This document shows, piece after piece, positions 15,047 to 22,903 of a DNA stretch of 64,000 nt (position 1 is its first letter; each line of letters opens with the position of its first letter). The position numbers and the translations under genes are program-made. The stretch lies in assembly GCA_002337125.1 (NCBI GenBank), contig DDFJ01000004.1:124001-188000 (forward strand), written 5' to 3'. This stretch comes from Chitinophagaceae bacterium UBA1931. GTDB taxonomy: Bacteria > Bacteroidota > Bacteroidia > Chitinophagales > Chitinophagaceae. The notes beneath the pieces are model-generated. The model did no database searches. It saw only the letters and a program-made list of their open reading frames with translations, and had not been told where the DNA came from.

Positions 15047-15943
15047 ATGAAACGCAGAACCTTTCTTCACACAGCAGTACTTACAGCAGGTGCATTAGCC
15101 ATACAAAAAGAATTACTGGCAGCTGTTTTTCAGCAACCGGCATGGAAAATCAATATGCTTACTGATGATATTGGCATTTTTACCGAACGTGGAGGAACGA
15201 TTCTTTTTTATTTAAGTAAGGATGGAATTGTTGTGGTTGATTCACAGTTTCCCGATCAGAGCAATCATTTAATTGAAGAGTTGAAAAAGAAAACGGCAAA
15301 TCCGTTTAAGCTGCTCATCAACACACATCATCACGGCGATCATACAAGCGGCAATATTTCATTCAAAGGACTGGTTGATCATGTACTGGCACATGAAAAT
15401 TCAAAAATCAATCAACAGGCAGTTGCCAAAAAATCAAAAACAGAAGATAAACAGCTTTACCCCGATCAGACGTTTTCTAAAACCTGGAGTGAAAAGTTTG
15501 GTAAGGAAAAAATCACACTTTATTACTACGGTGCTGGACATACAAATGGCGATGCATTAATTCATTTTGAGCAAGCCGATATTGTGCACATGGGCGACCT
15601 GGTATTCAACCGCCGTCATCCTTATGTTGACCGCAGTGCAGGTGCTAATATGAAAAACTGGATGACTGTACTTGATACAGCACAAAAGAAATTCAGCAAA
15701 AAAACAAAGTTCGTTTTTGGTCACTCCGGCGATGGATATGAAGTAACAGGAACTGCTGCCGATCTGAAAGCTTTTGGCGAATACATTGGCAGTGTATTAA
15801 ACTTTACCGAATCAGAAATTAAAGCAGGTAAAACAAAAGAAGAGTTTCTGAAAACAACAGTTCTCCCCTTCGATACACAATGGAAAGGAGAAGGTTTGCA
15901 ACGACCTTTAACTGCAGCATGGGAAGAACTGACAGCTAAGTAA
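15047..15943 (+). CDS. Exported metallo-beta-lactamase-fold hydrolase
   Basis: A 298-residue protein with a twin-arginine-like leader (MKRRTFLHTAVLTAGALAIQ), suggesting Tat export in folded, metal-loaded form. The zinc ligands are clear: THHHGDHTSG (HxHxDH motif), a later GHTNGDALIHF, HMGDLVFN with the bridging Asp, and FGHSGDG. Closest in layout to periplasmic class B-like or SoxH/quinoprotein-relay-type enzymes; substrate unknown. Its TAA abuts the convergent ubiX stop with no spacer. Confidence 0.85.
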   Translation: MKRRTFLHTAVLTAGALAIQKELLAAVFQQPAWKINMLTDDIGIFTERGGTILFYLSKDGIVVVDSQFPDQSNHLIEELKKKTANPFKLLINTHHHGDHTSGNISFKGLVDHVLAHENSKINQQAVAKKSKTEDKQLYPDQTFSKTWSEKFGKEKITLYYYGAGHTNGDALIHFEQADIVHMGDLVFNRRHPYVDRSAGANMKNWMTVLDTAQKKFSKKTKFVFGHSGDGYEVTGTAADLKAFGEYIGSVLNFTESEIKAGKTKEEFLKTTVLPFDTQWKGEGLQRPLTAAWEELTAK

Positions 15944-16507
15944 TCACTCCTCATTTCCCCAGCGGTAAGTGCTGATATTGATTCCTGCAAGATCCAGCAC
16001 ACGGTCAACAACTGTTGCCGCAGCGGCTTCTATTGTTTGAGGTTTACTGTAAAATGATGGTGTGGCCGGGCAAATAATACCACCAGCCAGAGTAACCGTT
16101 TCCATATTGCGGATGTGAATTAGGTTGTAAGGCGTTTCCCTCACCACACAAATGAGTTTTCTTCTTTCTTTCAGCACCACATCGGCAGCACGGGTAATCA
16201 GGTCGTTTGAAACCCCGCTTGCAATACGCCCAAGTGTACCCATTGAACAGGGAATGACGATCATAGTATCGTATTGCCCGGAACCTGATGCAAAAGGTGC
16301 ATGAAAATCAGTTGTGGAATAAGTTTTAAACGGAAGCTGCCTGTAATCTTCATTGCCTAACTCTGTGCGCCAAACTTCTTTTGCATTTTCGGTCATCACC
16401 AGCGCCACATCACTCAACTGATTTTTAACAGTTAACAGCTTTTCCAGCAGGATTTTGGCATACACCGACCCACTTGCCCCAGTAACAGAAATAACAATTT
16501 TATGCAT
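15944..16507 (-). CDS. ubiX: Flavin prenyltransferase UbiX
   Basis: Makes prenylated FMN from FMN and dimethylallyl phosphate, the cofactor of UbiD-type decarboxylases. The 187-residue protein begins IVISVTGASGSVYAKILLEK and contains VIPCSMGTLGRIASGVSNDL and ERRKLICVVRETPYNLIHIR, the FMN/DMAP-binding signatures. No ubiD is in the window. It is divergent from the thioredoxin-like gene, with only 38 bp between the preferred starts. Confidence 0.93.
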   Translation of the reverse strand: MHKIVISVTGASGSVYAKILLEKLLTVKNQLSDVALVMTENAKEVWRTELGNEDYRQLPFKTYSTTDFHAPFASGSGQYDTMIVIPCSMGTLGRIASGVSNDLITRAADVVLKERRKLICVVRETPYNLIHIRNMETVTLAGGIICPATPSFYSKPQTIEAAAATVVDRVLDLAGINISTYRWGNEE

Positions 16508-16518
16508 GCCCGAACGTT

Positions 16519-16526
16519 TAATTTTG
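16519..16526 (+). promoter_or_regulatory. -7 box TAatTTTG of thioredoxin-like gene
   Basis: Perfect TAnnTTTG. The predicted transcription start is near 16531, downstream of ATG 16528 and 15 nt before ATG 16546, so the second ATG is the usable start. Confidence 0.5.
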
Positions 16527-16545
16527 TATGAGTAACAAAAATAAC

Positions 16546-17076
16546 ATGCAAAAGGTTTTTATTTTATTCTTTATCCTGTTTATCTCTTCTGCTTTTTCAT
16601 CTTTCCAGCAAAAAGCCCCGAAAGAAACCATTCAGTGGATAACCCTGGAAGAAGCCGAAGCGAAGTTTAAACAGGAACCCCGGCCCATCCTGATTGATCT
16701 GTACACCGACTGGTGCGGCTGGTGTAAAGTGATGGAAAAGAAAACTTACAGCAACAAATCGCTCATCCGTTACGTGAACGAGAAATATTATGCCGTTAAA
16801 TTAAATGCTGAAACTAAAAAAGAAATTACCTGGCATGGCAAGACCTATAATTTCAATCCGAAATACAAAACAAACGATATTGCTTTAACATTAACCAAAG
16901 GCGAACTGGCCTATCCCACCACTGTTTTTATTCCCGCAAACGTTTTCGAACCGCAACCCGTTGCAGGTTATCTTGAAGTAAAAGAAATGGAAGTGCTCAC
17001 AAAATATTTTGGAGAAAATAAGTATGGCACGGTTCCGTTTGACGAATACTCAAAAAAATTTAAATCCAATTGGTAA
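16546..17076 (+). CDS. Secreted thioredoxin-fold protein
   Basis: A 176-residue thiol protein. MQKVFILFFILFISSAFSSF is a signal peptide; the thioredoxin-like domain follows, with active site DWCGWCKVMEKKTY (CGWC) and the cis-Pro region LAYPTTVFIP. The sequence after the active site (SNKSLIRYVNEKYYAVKLNA) is typical of the DUF255/SoxW-like group of periplasmic reductases. ATG 16528 is six codons upstream in frame but lies inside the predicted promoter, so 16546 is preferred. The tandem small transcription units follow 40 bp after the stop. Confidence 0.85.
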   Translation: MQKVFILFFILFISSAFSSFQQKAPKETIQWITLEEAEAKFKQEPRPILIDLYTDWCGWCKVMEKKTYSNKSLIRYVNEKYYAVKLNAETKKEITWHGKTYNFNPKYKTNDIALTLTKGELAYPTTVFIPANVFEPQPVAGYLEVKEMEVLTKYFGENKYGTVPFDEYSKKFKSNW

Positions 17077-17104
17077 AAAAACAATTATGATTTAAAAAAA
17101 ATAA

Positions 17105-17112
17105 TTATTTTG
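17105..17112 (+). promoter_or_regulatory. -7-like box TTatTTTG of small transcript 1
   Basis: One mismatch to TAnnTTTG. It ends 5 nt before G17117, the expected transcription start at the left edge of the conserved 38-nt block. No clear TTG -33 element was found. Confidence 0.45.
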
Positions 17113-17116
17113 GGGC

Positions 17117-17183
17117 GATGATAAGGTTTAATGGTTAATGGTAACTGATTAGCAACCTCTTCTTTTCCGGAAGAGGTTTTTTT
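17117..17183 (+). ncRNA. Candidate small RNA 1 of a tandem pair
   Basis: Predicted transcript of about 67 nt. Bases 17116-17153 form a 38-nt block (CGATGATAAGGTTTAATGGT then TAATGGTAACTGATTAGC) identical to 17285-17322. A Rho-independent terminator (17154-17183) follows. The block holds a small hairpin GTTA-ATGG-TAAC and two TAATGG repeats in single-stranded context. A hexapeptide frame M-I-R-F-N-G-stop begins at 17118, so a leaderless mini-peptide mRNA is the main alternative. The family is not one I recognise. Upstream sequences of the two copies differ except for the box and its spacing. Confidence 0.6.
17154..17183 (+). terminator. Intrinsic terminator of small transcript 1
   Basis: Perfect 9-bp stem AACCTCTTC (17154-17162) / GAAGAGGTT (17170-17178), 7-nt loop, then seven Ts (17177-17183). 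Confidence 0.85.
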
Positions 17184-17273
17184 ATGCCCGCACCGAATTG
17201 TCTTCCAAAAAAAGCTGCCTAAAATCATCATTTTCCCTGATCAAAGTATGCAACCTTCAATCGTACAAATTCA

Positions 17274-17281
17274 TCTCTTTG
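17274..17281 (+). promoter_or_regulatory. -7-like box TCtcTTTG of small transcript 2
   Basis: One mismatch to TAnnTTTG and exactly the same 5-nt distance to the conserved block as in copy 1, although the flanking bases are unrelated. Confidence 0.45.
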
Positions 17282-17285
17282 CATC

Positions 17286-17355
17286 GATGATAAGGTTTAA
17301 TGGTTAATGGTAACTGATTAGCCGCCCCAGCTTTTTCAAGTTGGGGCTTTTTTTT
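17286..17355 (+). ncRNA. Candidate small RNA 2 of a tandem pair
   Basis: Predicted transcript of about 70 nt. The 5' 38 nt (17285-17322) are identical to small transcript 1; the 3' part is a terminator of unrelated sequence. Perfect identity of the block beside divergent promoters and terminators argues for selection on, or gene conversion of, the 5' domain. The copies start 169 bp apart. Confidence 0.6.
17324..17355 (+). terminator. Intrinsic terminator of small transcript 2
   Basis: Stem GCCCCAGCTT (17324-17333) / AAGTTGGGGC (17338-17347) with one internal mismatch, 4-nt loop, followed by eight Ts (17348-17355). Confidence 0.85.
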
Positions 17356-17557
17356 GCCCCTCCCTGTCTAATTCCTGATTACCCAACCTTTTTTTTAAAG
17401 TACACATCAATAAAACAGGTGCCTTTCTATATGCTGATTATATAAGCAAAGACATCGTTAACCAATTCCATAAACAGAGCATACTTGCATCAATGATTCA
17501 TCCGTCAATTGCCGTTACCGGTTTATTTGATATTATTCCACTTTGCAACCTTCCTAA
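17356..17557. other. Spacer, no gene seen
   Basis: About 200 bp between small transcript 2 and the outer-membrane gene remnant. It is AT-rich and carries no recognisable frame, hairpin or box; it may be decayed 5' sequence of the truncated gene that follows. Confidence 0.4.
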
Positions 17558-17806
17558 AGATTCAATGTTGCAAAAACGGGTTGTTACAAGCTCAACATGT
17601 ATGCCTCTGTTGAACCCTATTTTACCTTTGAAACAGGCGAATACCCGATAGACAATATCCGCAATACATTAGGATTGAAATACGAATACGCTAAAAACAA
17701 AAAAGTTGAAGTGTATTATATCTATCGCCCTGATTTTGCCAAGAGCTACAACAGAACCTTCCACGTAATCGGTGTAAACGTTTCGTTTAAAGCAAAGAGA
17801 AAATAA
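17558..17806 (+). pseudogene. C-terminal remnant of a DUF2490-like outer-membrane protein
   Basis: The frame runs from just after a stop at 17555 to a stop at 17804-17806; the first ATG is at 17597 (69 residues). The peptide (YASVEPYFTFETGEYP, NTLGLKYEYAKNKKVEVYYI, HVIGVNVSFKAKRK) looks like the last strands of a DUF2490-type barrel. It has no signal peptide and lacks the 150 or so N-terminal residues such proteins have. A full gene was probably truncated here. Its stop lies two bases from the stop of the convergent lipoprotein gene. Confidence 0.55.
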
Positions 17807-17808
17807 AC

Positions 17809-18243
17809 TTATTTCCCTTTAACAACCGTGCTTACAAAAATGATATACATAGGACCTGTGGGTATAAAGCCTGCAGGCATATGTGTATTTTTTTCTTTGG
17901 GTACTGACACAATGGTTTTATTTCCAAAAGTGGCTACTTTATAAAAATGATATTTGAGCATGGTGGTACGTACTGCAATACGCTCATCAAGTGAGTTAAC
18001 AGCATCAGGCCAGGTGCTTTCTTTTGAATAGCGGATAATTTCATCCAGCAACGCCTTGTTATTCAGCTGTCCAAGAATTTCTTCTTTCTCTGATTTACTG
18101 AGATTGTATGTTGAATACATTTCACCGAGATCGGTAACGGTTACCGGTGTTGCCTTTTTCCCATCAAAGAAAAATTTAGGCGTACATGAATTTAATCCTG
18201 CAAACAGGAAAACCAACATCATAAAAGAATAAACAGATTTCAT
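17809..18243 (-). CDS. Hypothetical lipoprotein
   Basis: A 144-residue protein. MKSVYSFMMLVFLFAGLNSC carries a lipobox (LNSC), so the start at 18243 is preferred over an upstream ATG at 18279. The mature part is mostly helical (SKSEKEEILGQLNNKALLDE, AVNSLDERIAVRTTMLKYHF) with a C-terminal hydrophobic stretch GPMYIIFVSTVV. Family not recognised. Confidence 0.7.
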   Translation of the reverse strand: MKSVYSFMMLVFLFAGLNSCTPKFFFDGKKATPVTVTDLGEMYSTYNLSKSEKEEILGQLNNKALLDEIIRYSKESTWPDAVNSLDERIAVRTTMLKYHFYKVATFGNKTIVSVPKEKNTHMPAGFIPTGPMYIIFVSTVVKGK

Positions 18244-18355
18244 TGCGGTAGCATTTGAATATAATGAATGACTGAACATTGCAACTTACAAGCCAATCTT
18301 TTAGTAAATGAATTTAACCATTAAATGAAAACGGGTGAAAAATATTTACATATGG

Positions 18356-18844
18356 CTAAAATGGCTTTTTCTCCAGCAATTTTTCCAGCACAAAGTAGGT
18401 TATGGGGCAAAATGTTGAATTTTTCTGTGTAAGATGGGGTCTTTTCAAGATCACATCTTCATCTGTGTAAGGAAAGCGCTCACAATCAGATGGACGAACA
18501 TCATAAATGGAGCAATAATTATCTGAGCCAAGGAAAGGACAGGGCTTCGTCTTCACCACATAATCACCATCTTCATCCAGCAAAAGGTATTGTTCAATAA
18601 AATCCCCTTCCTTCATCCGTAAATGCTTGCTGATACGTTTAATATCGGGCGTTTTAAAGCGGGGCGAATAATTTTTACAGCAGTTGGCACATTGCAGGCA
18701 ATCCACTTTTTCAAAGGCCTCTTCATGCAGTTCGGGCAATAGTTTCAGCACTTTGTTTTTATCAGCACGTTTCAAAAGACGGCTGTATTCCTTTTGCCGC
18801 TCACCCGATTTTTTCTCCCAGTTTTGTAACAAAGAATCACCCAT
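18356..18844 (-). CDS. YkgJ-family cysteine-cluster (Fe-S/zinc) protein
   Basis: A 162-residue cytoplasmic protein with the family's cysteine pattern CLQCANCCKNYSPRF, then CPFLGSDNYCSIYDVRPSDC and a last Cys in FCPITYF. Such clusters (YkgJ/UPF0153 type) bind metal or an iron-sulfur centre; the substrate is unknown. ATG 18844 is chosen because a -7-like box (18849-18856) ends 5 nt before it, giving a leaderless transcript; the upstream ATG at 18886 would lie before the promoter. Divergent from gcvP. Confidence 0.8.
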   Translation of the reverse strand: MGDSLLQNWEKKSGERQKEYSRLLKRADKNKVLKLLPELHEEAFEKVDCLQCANCCKNYSPRFKTPDIKRISKHLRMKEGDFIEQYLLLDEDGDYVVKTKPCPFLGSDNYCSIYDVRPSDCERFPYTDEDVILKRPHLTQKNSTFCPITYFVLEKLLEKKPF

Positions 18845-18848
18845 TAAG

Positions 18849-18856
18849 CAAAGAAA
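18849..18856 (-). promoter_or_regulatory. -7 box TTtcTTTG of YkgJ-family gene
   Basis: One mismatch to TAnnTTTG; the ATG begins 5 nt after the G (leaderless arrangement). Confidence 0.45.
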
Positions 18857-18934
18857 CTGAATTTTCCTGTGAAACCGTTTGCACAACCTATCCCCATGCA
18901 GCTAACACGTGTTTATTTGAATAGGTTACAAACG

Positions 18935-18942
18935 TAACTTTG
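18935..18942 (+). promoter_or_regulatory. -7 box TAacTTTG of gcvP
   Basis: Perfect TAnnTTTG on the plus strand. Predicted start near 18947 gives a leader of about 67 nt that contains an 8-bp hairpin (18962-18983). Confidence 0.55.
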
Positions 18943-18961
18943 CAGCGCTTTTATTTTACCT

Positions 18962-18983
18962 GTTCTTTTATTCACAAAAGAAC
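18962..18983 (+). other. Hairpin in gcvP leader
   Basis: GTTCTTTT / AAAAGAAC, a perfect 8-bp stem with a 6-nt loop, located 30 bp before the preferred ATG. There is no T-tract, so it is not a terminator; it may affect mRNA stability or ribosome access. It does not resemble a glycine riboswitch. Confidence 0.4.
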
Positions 18984-19013
18984 TCCTGAATGATCCCGAA
19001 TAAAGAAAATAAT

Positions 19014-21893
19014 ATGAATCTTTTTGAAACTCAACAGAACGAATTTGTAAAAAGGCACATCGGAACAATTGGAAGCGAAGAAGCTATGCTCGGTGCTATG
19101 AAACTAAACAGTGTGGATGAACTGGTTGATAAAACAGTTCCCTCTTCTATCCGTAAAGCAGAGCCGCTGCATTTACCTGCAGCAATGGACGAAGCCAGCC
19201 TGCTTGCACACCTGAAAGAAATTTCACTGCAGAACAAACTCTTCAAAAACTATATTGGCCAGGGATATTATGATACCATTACTCCCAGTGTTATTCTCCG
19301 TAATATTTTCGAAAACCCGGGTTGGTACACACAGTACACACCTTACCAGGCAGAAATTTCGCAGGGACGTTTGGAAAGTTTACTCAACTTCCAGACAATG
19401 GTTGCTGATCTTACAGCTTTACCCATCGCCAACGCTTCTTTGCTGGATGAAGCAACTGCTGCTGCCGAAGCCATGAACATGTTCTTCCACACAGTAAATA
19501 AAAGCGATACCATCAATGCTCCTAAGTTTTTTGTTGATGAAGAAGTATTTCCTCAAACAAAAGATGTGGTTGTAACCCGTGCACAACCGCTGGGAATTGA
19601 AGTGGTATTTGGTGATTATAAAACTGCAGCCATCGATTCAACCTATTTTGGAGCTCTTATTCAATACCCCAACAATGTTGGTGCTGTTGAAGATTACCGT
19701 GCATTTATCGATCAAGTACATGCAGCCGGCGCATATGTTGCCATGGCAACCGATTTGCTGGCACTTGCATTGTTAACTCCTCCCGGCGAACTGGGTGCTG
19801 ATGCTGCTTTTGGTTCAGCACAGCGTTTTGGAGTACCGCTTGGTTATGGCGGACCGCATGCTGCATTCTTCAGCACAAAAGATGAATTTAAACGCACCAT
19901 CCCCGGTCGTATTATTGGTGTAAGTGTGGATGCACAAAACAACCGTGCATTACGTATGGCGCTGCAAACAAGAGAGCAGCACATCAAACGTGAAAAAGCA
20001 ACTTCAAATATCTGTACTGCACAGGCATTGCTGGCTAATATGGCTGCAATGTATGCCGTATATCATGGTCCTGATGGAATCAAAGCAATCGCTTCAAGAG
20101 TAGCATTACTTGCACAAACTGTTGCTGAAGCTTTAAAGCAAAGAGGTTTTGAACTGGTAAGTGATTTTTATTTCGATACCATTTCAGTTAAAGTAAATGA
20201 TGTTGCTGCGGTTAAAGCAAAAGCCGAACGCCAGCAAATCAATCTTCGTTATATCAGCAATGTTGTTACCATTTCGCTCGATGAAACAACATGCACAACC
20301 GATCTGTTTGATCTCATCAACTGTTTTGTAAACGATATTGATCCTGTTGATTTCACTGTTGATGAAGAAGCAGCATTGGAACATATTCCTGCTGCATTAA
20401 AAAGAGAGAGCAGCTATTTAACGCACCCCAACTTCAACAGCTATCACAGCGAGAGCCAGATGATGCGTTACATCAAGCAACTCGAAAACAAAGATCTTTC
20501 GCTCAACACGTCCATGATTTCATTGGGAAGCTGCACCATGAAACTGAATGCAGCAACGCAAATGATTCCTTTAAGCTGGGCACACTGGAACAGGCTGCAT
20601 CCTTTTGCACCTGCCGACCAGGTAACAGGTTACGGACAGATTGTTGATGAGCTTTCACAATACCTCTGCGAAATCACCGGCTTTGATGCCTGCAGCATGC
20701 AACCTAACAGTGGTGCTCAGGGCGAGTATGCCGGTTTGCTCACTATCCGCAATTATCACCTTGCTAACGGTAACCCTCACCGCAACGTCATCCTCATTCC
20801 AATTTCAGCACATGGCACTAACCCTGCAAGTGCAGTAATGGCAGGTATGAAAGTGGTGGTGGTAAAAGCATTGGAAAGCGGTTATATTGATGTGGCCGAT
20901 TTTAAAGCGAAAGCAGAGCAATACAGCGCTACACTTGCAGGTACCATGATTACTTACCCAAGTACGTATGGCATCTTTGAAGAAAGCGTAAAAGAAATTT
21001 GTGCAATTGTTCACCAGCACGGCGGACAAGTGTACATGGATGGTGCAAACATGAATGCACAGGTAGGCTTAACATCACCCGGTTTAATTGGTGCCGATGT
21101 TTGTCACCTCAACCTGCATAAAACATTTGCAATTCCACATGGCGGTGGTGGCCCTGGCATGGGACCAATTTGTGTTAAAGCACATCTTGCAAAACATTTA
21201 CCAGGACATACGTCAGTCGAAGCAACTGCAGATTTTGCTTCACATGGTGCAGTATCAGCCGCTCCCTTCGGTTCAGCGTCTATCCTGCTCATCAGTTATG
21301 CATATATCCGCTTACTTGGGCCAACCGGTTTAAGAAAAGCTACTGAATACGCCATTCTCAATGCCAACTATATGAAGGCAAGACTGGAAAAAGATTTCGA
21401 TATTCTTTACACCGGTTCTAACGGTACATGTGCACATGAATTTATTGTAGAGCTTCGTCCGTTTAAAAACACAGCAGGCATTGAAGCCGAAGATGTGGCC
21501 AAGCGTTTAATGGATTATGGCTTCCACGCTCCTACCATGAGTTTCCCTGTGCCCGGCACCATTATGATTGAGCCAACAGAAAGCGAAGACAAAGCTGAGC
21601 TCGACCGTTTCTGCGATGCATTACTGAGCATAAGAGAAGAAATAAGAGCAATTGAAGAAGGCAAAGCCGATAAAGCCGATAACCCGCTCAAACATGCACC
21701 GCATACACAGTTTGTTGTTACTGCCGATGATTGGAAACATGCATACAGCAGGCAGCAGGCAGCATACCCGCTGAGTTATGTTGCAGCCAATAAATTCTGG
21801 CCAAGTGTAAGCCGCATTAACAATACCTACGGCGACAGAAATTTAATCTGCACCTGCGAACCCGTTAGCAGTTATGCAGAAGAAACGGTATAA
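19014..21893 (+). CDS. gcvP: Glycine dehydrogenase (decarboxylating), P-protein
   Basis: The PLP-dependent P-protein of the glycine cleavage system: it decarboxylates glycine and passes the aminomethyl group to the H-protein lipoyl arm. At 959 residues it is the fused (GcvPA+GcvPB) form. Marks: FVKRHIGTIGSEEAMLGAM near the start, YTPYQAEISQGRLESLLNFQ, MISLGSCTMKLNAATQMIP, SGAQGEYAGLLTIRNYH, the PLP lysine in CHLNLHKTFAIPHGGGGPGM and HEFIVELRPF. Start MNLFETQQNEF (19014) fits the family; ATG 18990 adds eight residues. gcvT and gcvH are not nearby. Two terminator hairpins follow. Confidence 0.96.
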   Translation: MNLFETQQNEFVKRHIGTIGSEEAMLGAMKLNSVDELVDKTVPSSIRKAEPLHLPAAMDEASLLAHLKEISLQNKLFKNYIGQGYYDTITPSVILRNIFENPGWYTQYTPYQAEISQGRLESLLNFQTMVADLTALPIANASLLDEATAAAEAMNMFFHTVNKSDTINAPKFFVDEEVFPQTKDVVVTRAQPLGIEVVFGDYKTAAIDSTYFGALIQYPNNVGAVEDYRAFIDQVHAAGAYVAMATDLLALALLTPPGELGADAAFGSAQRFGVPLGYGGPHAAFFSTKDEFKRTIPGRIIGVSVDAQNNRALRMALQTREQHIKREKATSNICTAQALLANMAAMYAVYHGPDGIKAIASRVALLAQTVAEALKQRGFELVSDFYFDTISVKVNDVAAVKAKAERQQINLRYISNVVTISLDETTCTTDLFDLINCFVNDIDPVDFTVDEEAALEHIPAALKRESSYLTHPNFNSYHSESQMMRYIKQLENKDLSLNTSMISLGSCTMKLNAATQMIPLSWAHWNRLHPFAPADQVTGYGQIVDELSQYLCEITGFDACSMQPNSGAQGEYAGLLTIRNYHLANGNPHRNVILIPISAHGTNPASAVMAGMKVVVVKALESGYIDVADFKAKAEQYSATLAGTMITYPSTYGIFEESVKEICAIVHQHGGQVYMDGANMNAQVGLTSPGLIGADVCHLNLHKTFAIPHGGGGPGMGPICVKAHLAKHLPGHTSVEATADFASHGAVSAAPFGSASILLISYAYIRLLGPTGLRKATEYAILNANYMKARLEKDFDILYTGSNGTCAHEFIVELRPFKNTAGIEAEDVAKRLMDYGFHAPTMSFPVPGTIMIEPTESEDKAELDRFCDALLSIREEIRAIEEGKADKADNPLKHAPHTQFVVTADDWKHAYSRQQAAYPLSYVAANKFWPSVSRINNTYGDRNLICTCEPVSSYAEETV

Positions 21894-21900
21894 CTAAACC

Positions 21901-21931
21901 CTGAAGGTTTCCAAAACCTTCAGGTGTTTTT
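21901..21931 (+). terminator. gcvP intrinsic terminator
   Basis: CTGAAGGTTT (21901-21910) pairs with AAACCTTCAG (21914-21923); after GTG a run of five Ts follows. Directly behind the gcvP stop. Confidence 0.75.
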
Positions 21932-21941
21932 GATCACGAAT

Positions 21942-21977
21942 AAAAAACCCCGGCGTGCTTTGCATGCCGGGGTTTTT
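21942..21977. terminator. Second, bidirectional terminator hairpin
   Basis: A run of As, then ACCCCGGC pairing with GCCGGGGT, then a run of Ts. The symmetric A/T flanks would allow termination from either side. It backs up the gcvP terminator. Confidence 0.8.
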
Positions 21978-22161
21978 ATGTTGCAGAAGTTTGTGCTCCT
22001 ATTAAGCTGTTGTTGCGCCTGTGGCGATAAAAGCGCCATCGCACTCTTGTACGTTTGGTAATTCTATTTAACAAGAACTGAAAACTTATCATAGTCTCAA
22101 CAAACGAATCAGTAACTTTCTGAAAAAATTATTCAAGATAATTTATAATAACAAAGACGAT

Positions 22162-22893
22162 ATGCTAAAGCACCTTTCAAGACAATTATTCATATACCAC
22201 ATCATTATTATCCTTATTCTGGTCGCCTGCAGGAATAAAAACAATCTAACAATTTCAGTCAAAAGCGGCAACATGGAAAATACGCTCATGAAAGGACATG
22301 AATACATTTTTCAAAAAGAAAAAGATTATAAAATTGGTAATATCGTTGCTATAAGAAATATCGACTTCATAGATAAAGTTGAAAAAATATCAATTTTCAG
22401 AATCATTGCAAAAAAGGGAAATACAATTCAGTTTAAGAATGGAATCCCGTATGTAAATAACATCCAGGTTATTCTTCCCAAAACCAGCAAACGTTTTTAT
22501 TTAGCTCAATCAAAAGATCTTTTGAATATTGAAGTAACAAACCTCCAGGTTATTTACAGAACTAAGGATAGTACCATCCTGAACTTATCATTTGATGAAA
22601 AGAAGAAACTGGAAAAAACAATCATGTTGAAAGAATATGCATTAGACAAGTTTGTTGAGGATTCATTCATAAAATTCAAATGCTGTCAAAATCACGACTT
22701 TTTTGGACCTGTACATCTGCCTGAAAAAATCACTAATTCAGATTCAATTATTGTATTGCATAAAGGAAAATGGGCTCAGGATTTAGAGCAGGAAGAACTT
22801 TTTTTTGTTATTGGTGATAATGTTCAGGATGCAATTGATTCAAGATATATTGGGCTAGTACCAGCATCTTATGTTCTGGGAAAACTTAAGTAA
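22162..22893 (+). CDS. Signal-peptidase-I-like (S26) lipoprotein lacking catalytic residues
   Basis: A 243-residue protein. MLKHLSRQ plus a hydrophobic helix ending ILVAC gives a lipobox (C23). The rest follows signal peptidase I: SGNMENTLMKGH (residues 35-46) corresponds to the SGSMxPTLxxGD box; IFRIIAKKGNTIQFKNGIPY corresponds to the KRVxGxPGDxI box; and the C-terminal FFVIGDNVQDAIDSRYIGLV then PASYVLGK matches GDNxxxSxDSRxxGxVPxxxIxGK. The nucleophile Ser is N37, and the general-base Lys is F79 (before R80). It should therefore not cleave peptides. The gene is clearly more AT-rich than gcvP, hinting at acquisition. No promoter box was found. Confidence 0.7.
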   Translation: MLKHLSRQLFIYHIIIILILVACRNKNNLTISVKSGNMENTLMKGHEYIFQKEKDYKIGNIVAIRNIDFIDKVEKISIFRIIAKKGNTIQFKNGIPYVNNIQVILPKTSKRFYLAQSKDLLNIEVTNLQVIYRTKDSTILNLSFDEKKKLEKTIMLKEYALDKFVEDSFIKFKCCQNHDFFGPVHLPEKITNSDSIIVLHKGKWAQDLEQEELFFVIGDNVQDAIDSRYIGLVPASYVLGKLK

Positions 22894-22903
22894 CGTTTGG
22901 CAT

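Noticed and set aside
17116..17322. Two identical direct repeats that could suggest a CRISPR array
   Set aside because: Only two copies, 131 nt between them, no regular spacer length and no cas genes; each copy is followed by a terminator.
18308..18322. TTTAACCATTAA word, complementary to part of the small-RNA seed
   Set aside because: The mRNA of the adjacent minus-strand lipoprotein gene has the same sense as the small RNA here, so they could not pair; the match is short and AT-rich.
18943..19013. Possible glycine riboswitch before gcvP
   Set aside because: The leader is only about 70 nt with one simple 8-bp hairpin; nothing resembles the two-aptamer glycine riboswitch.
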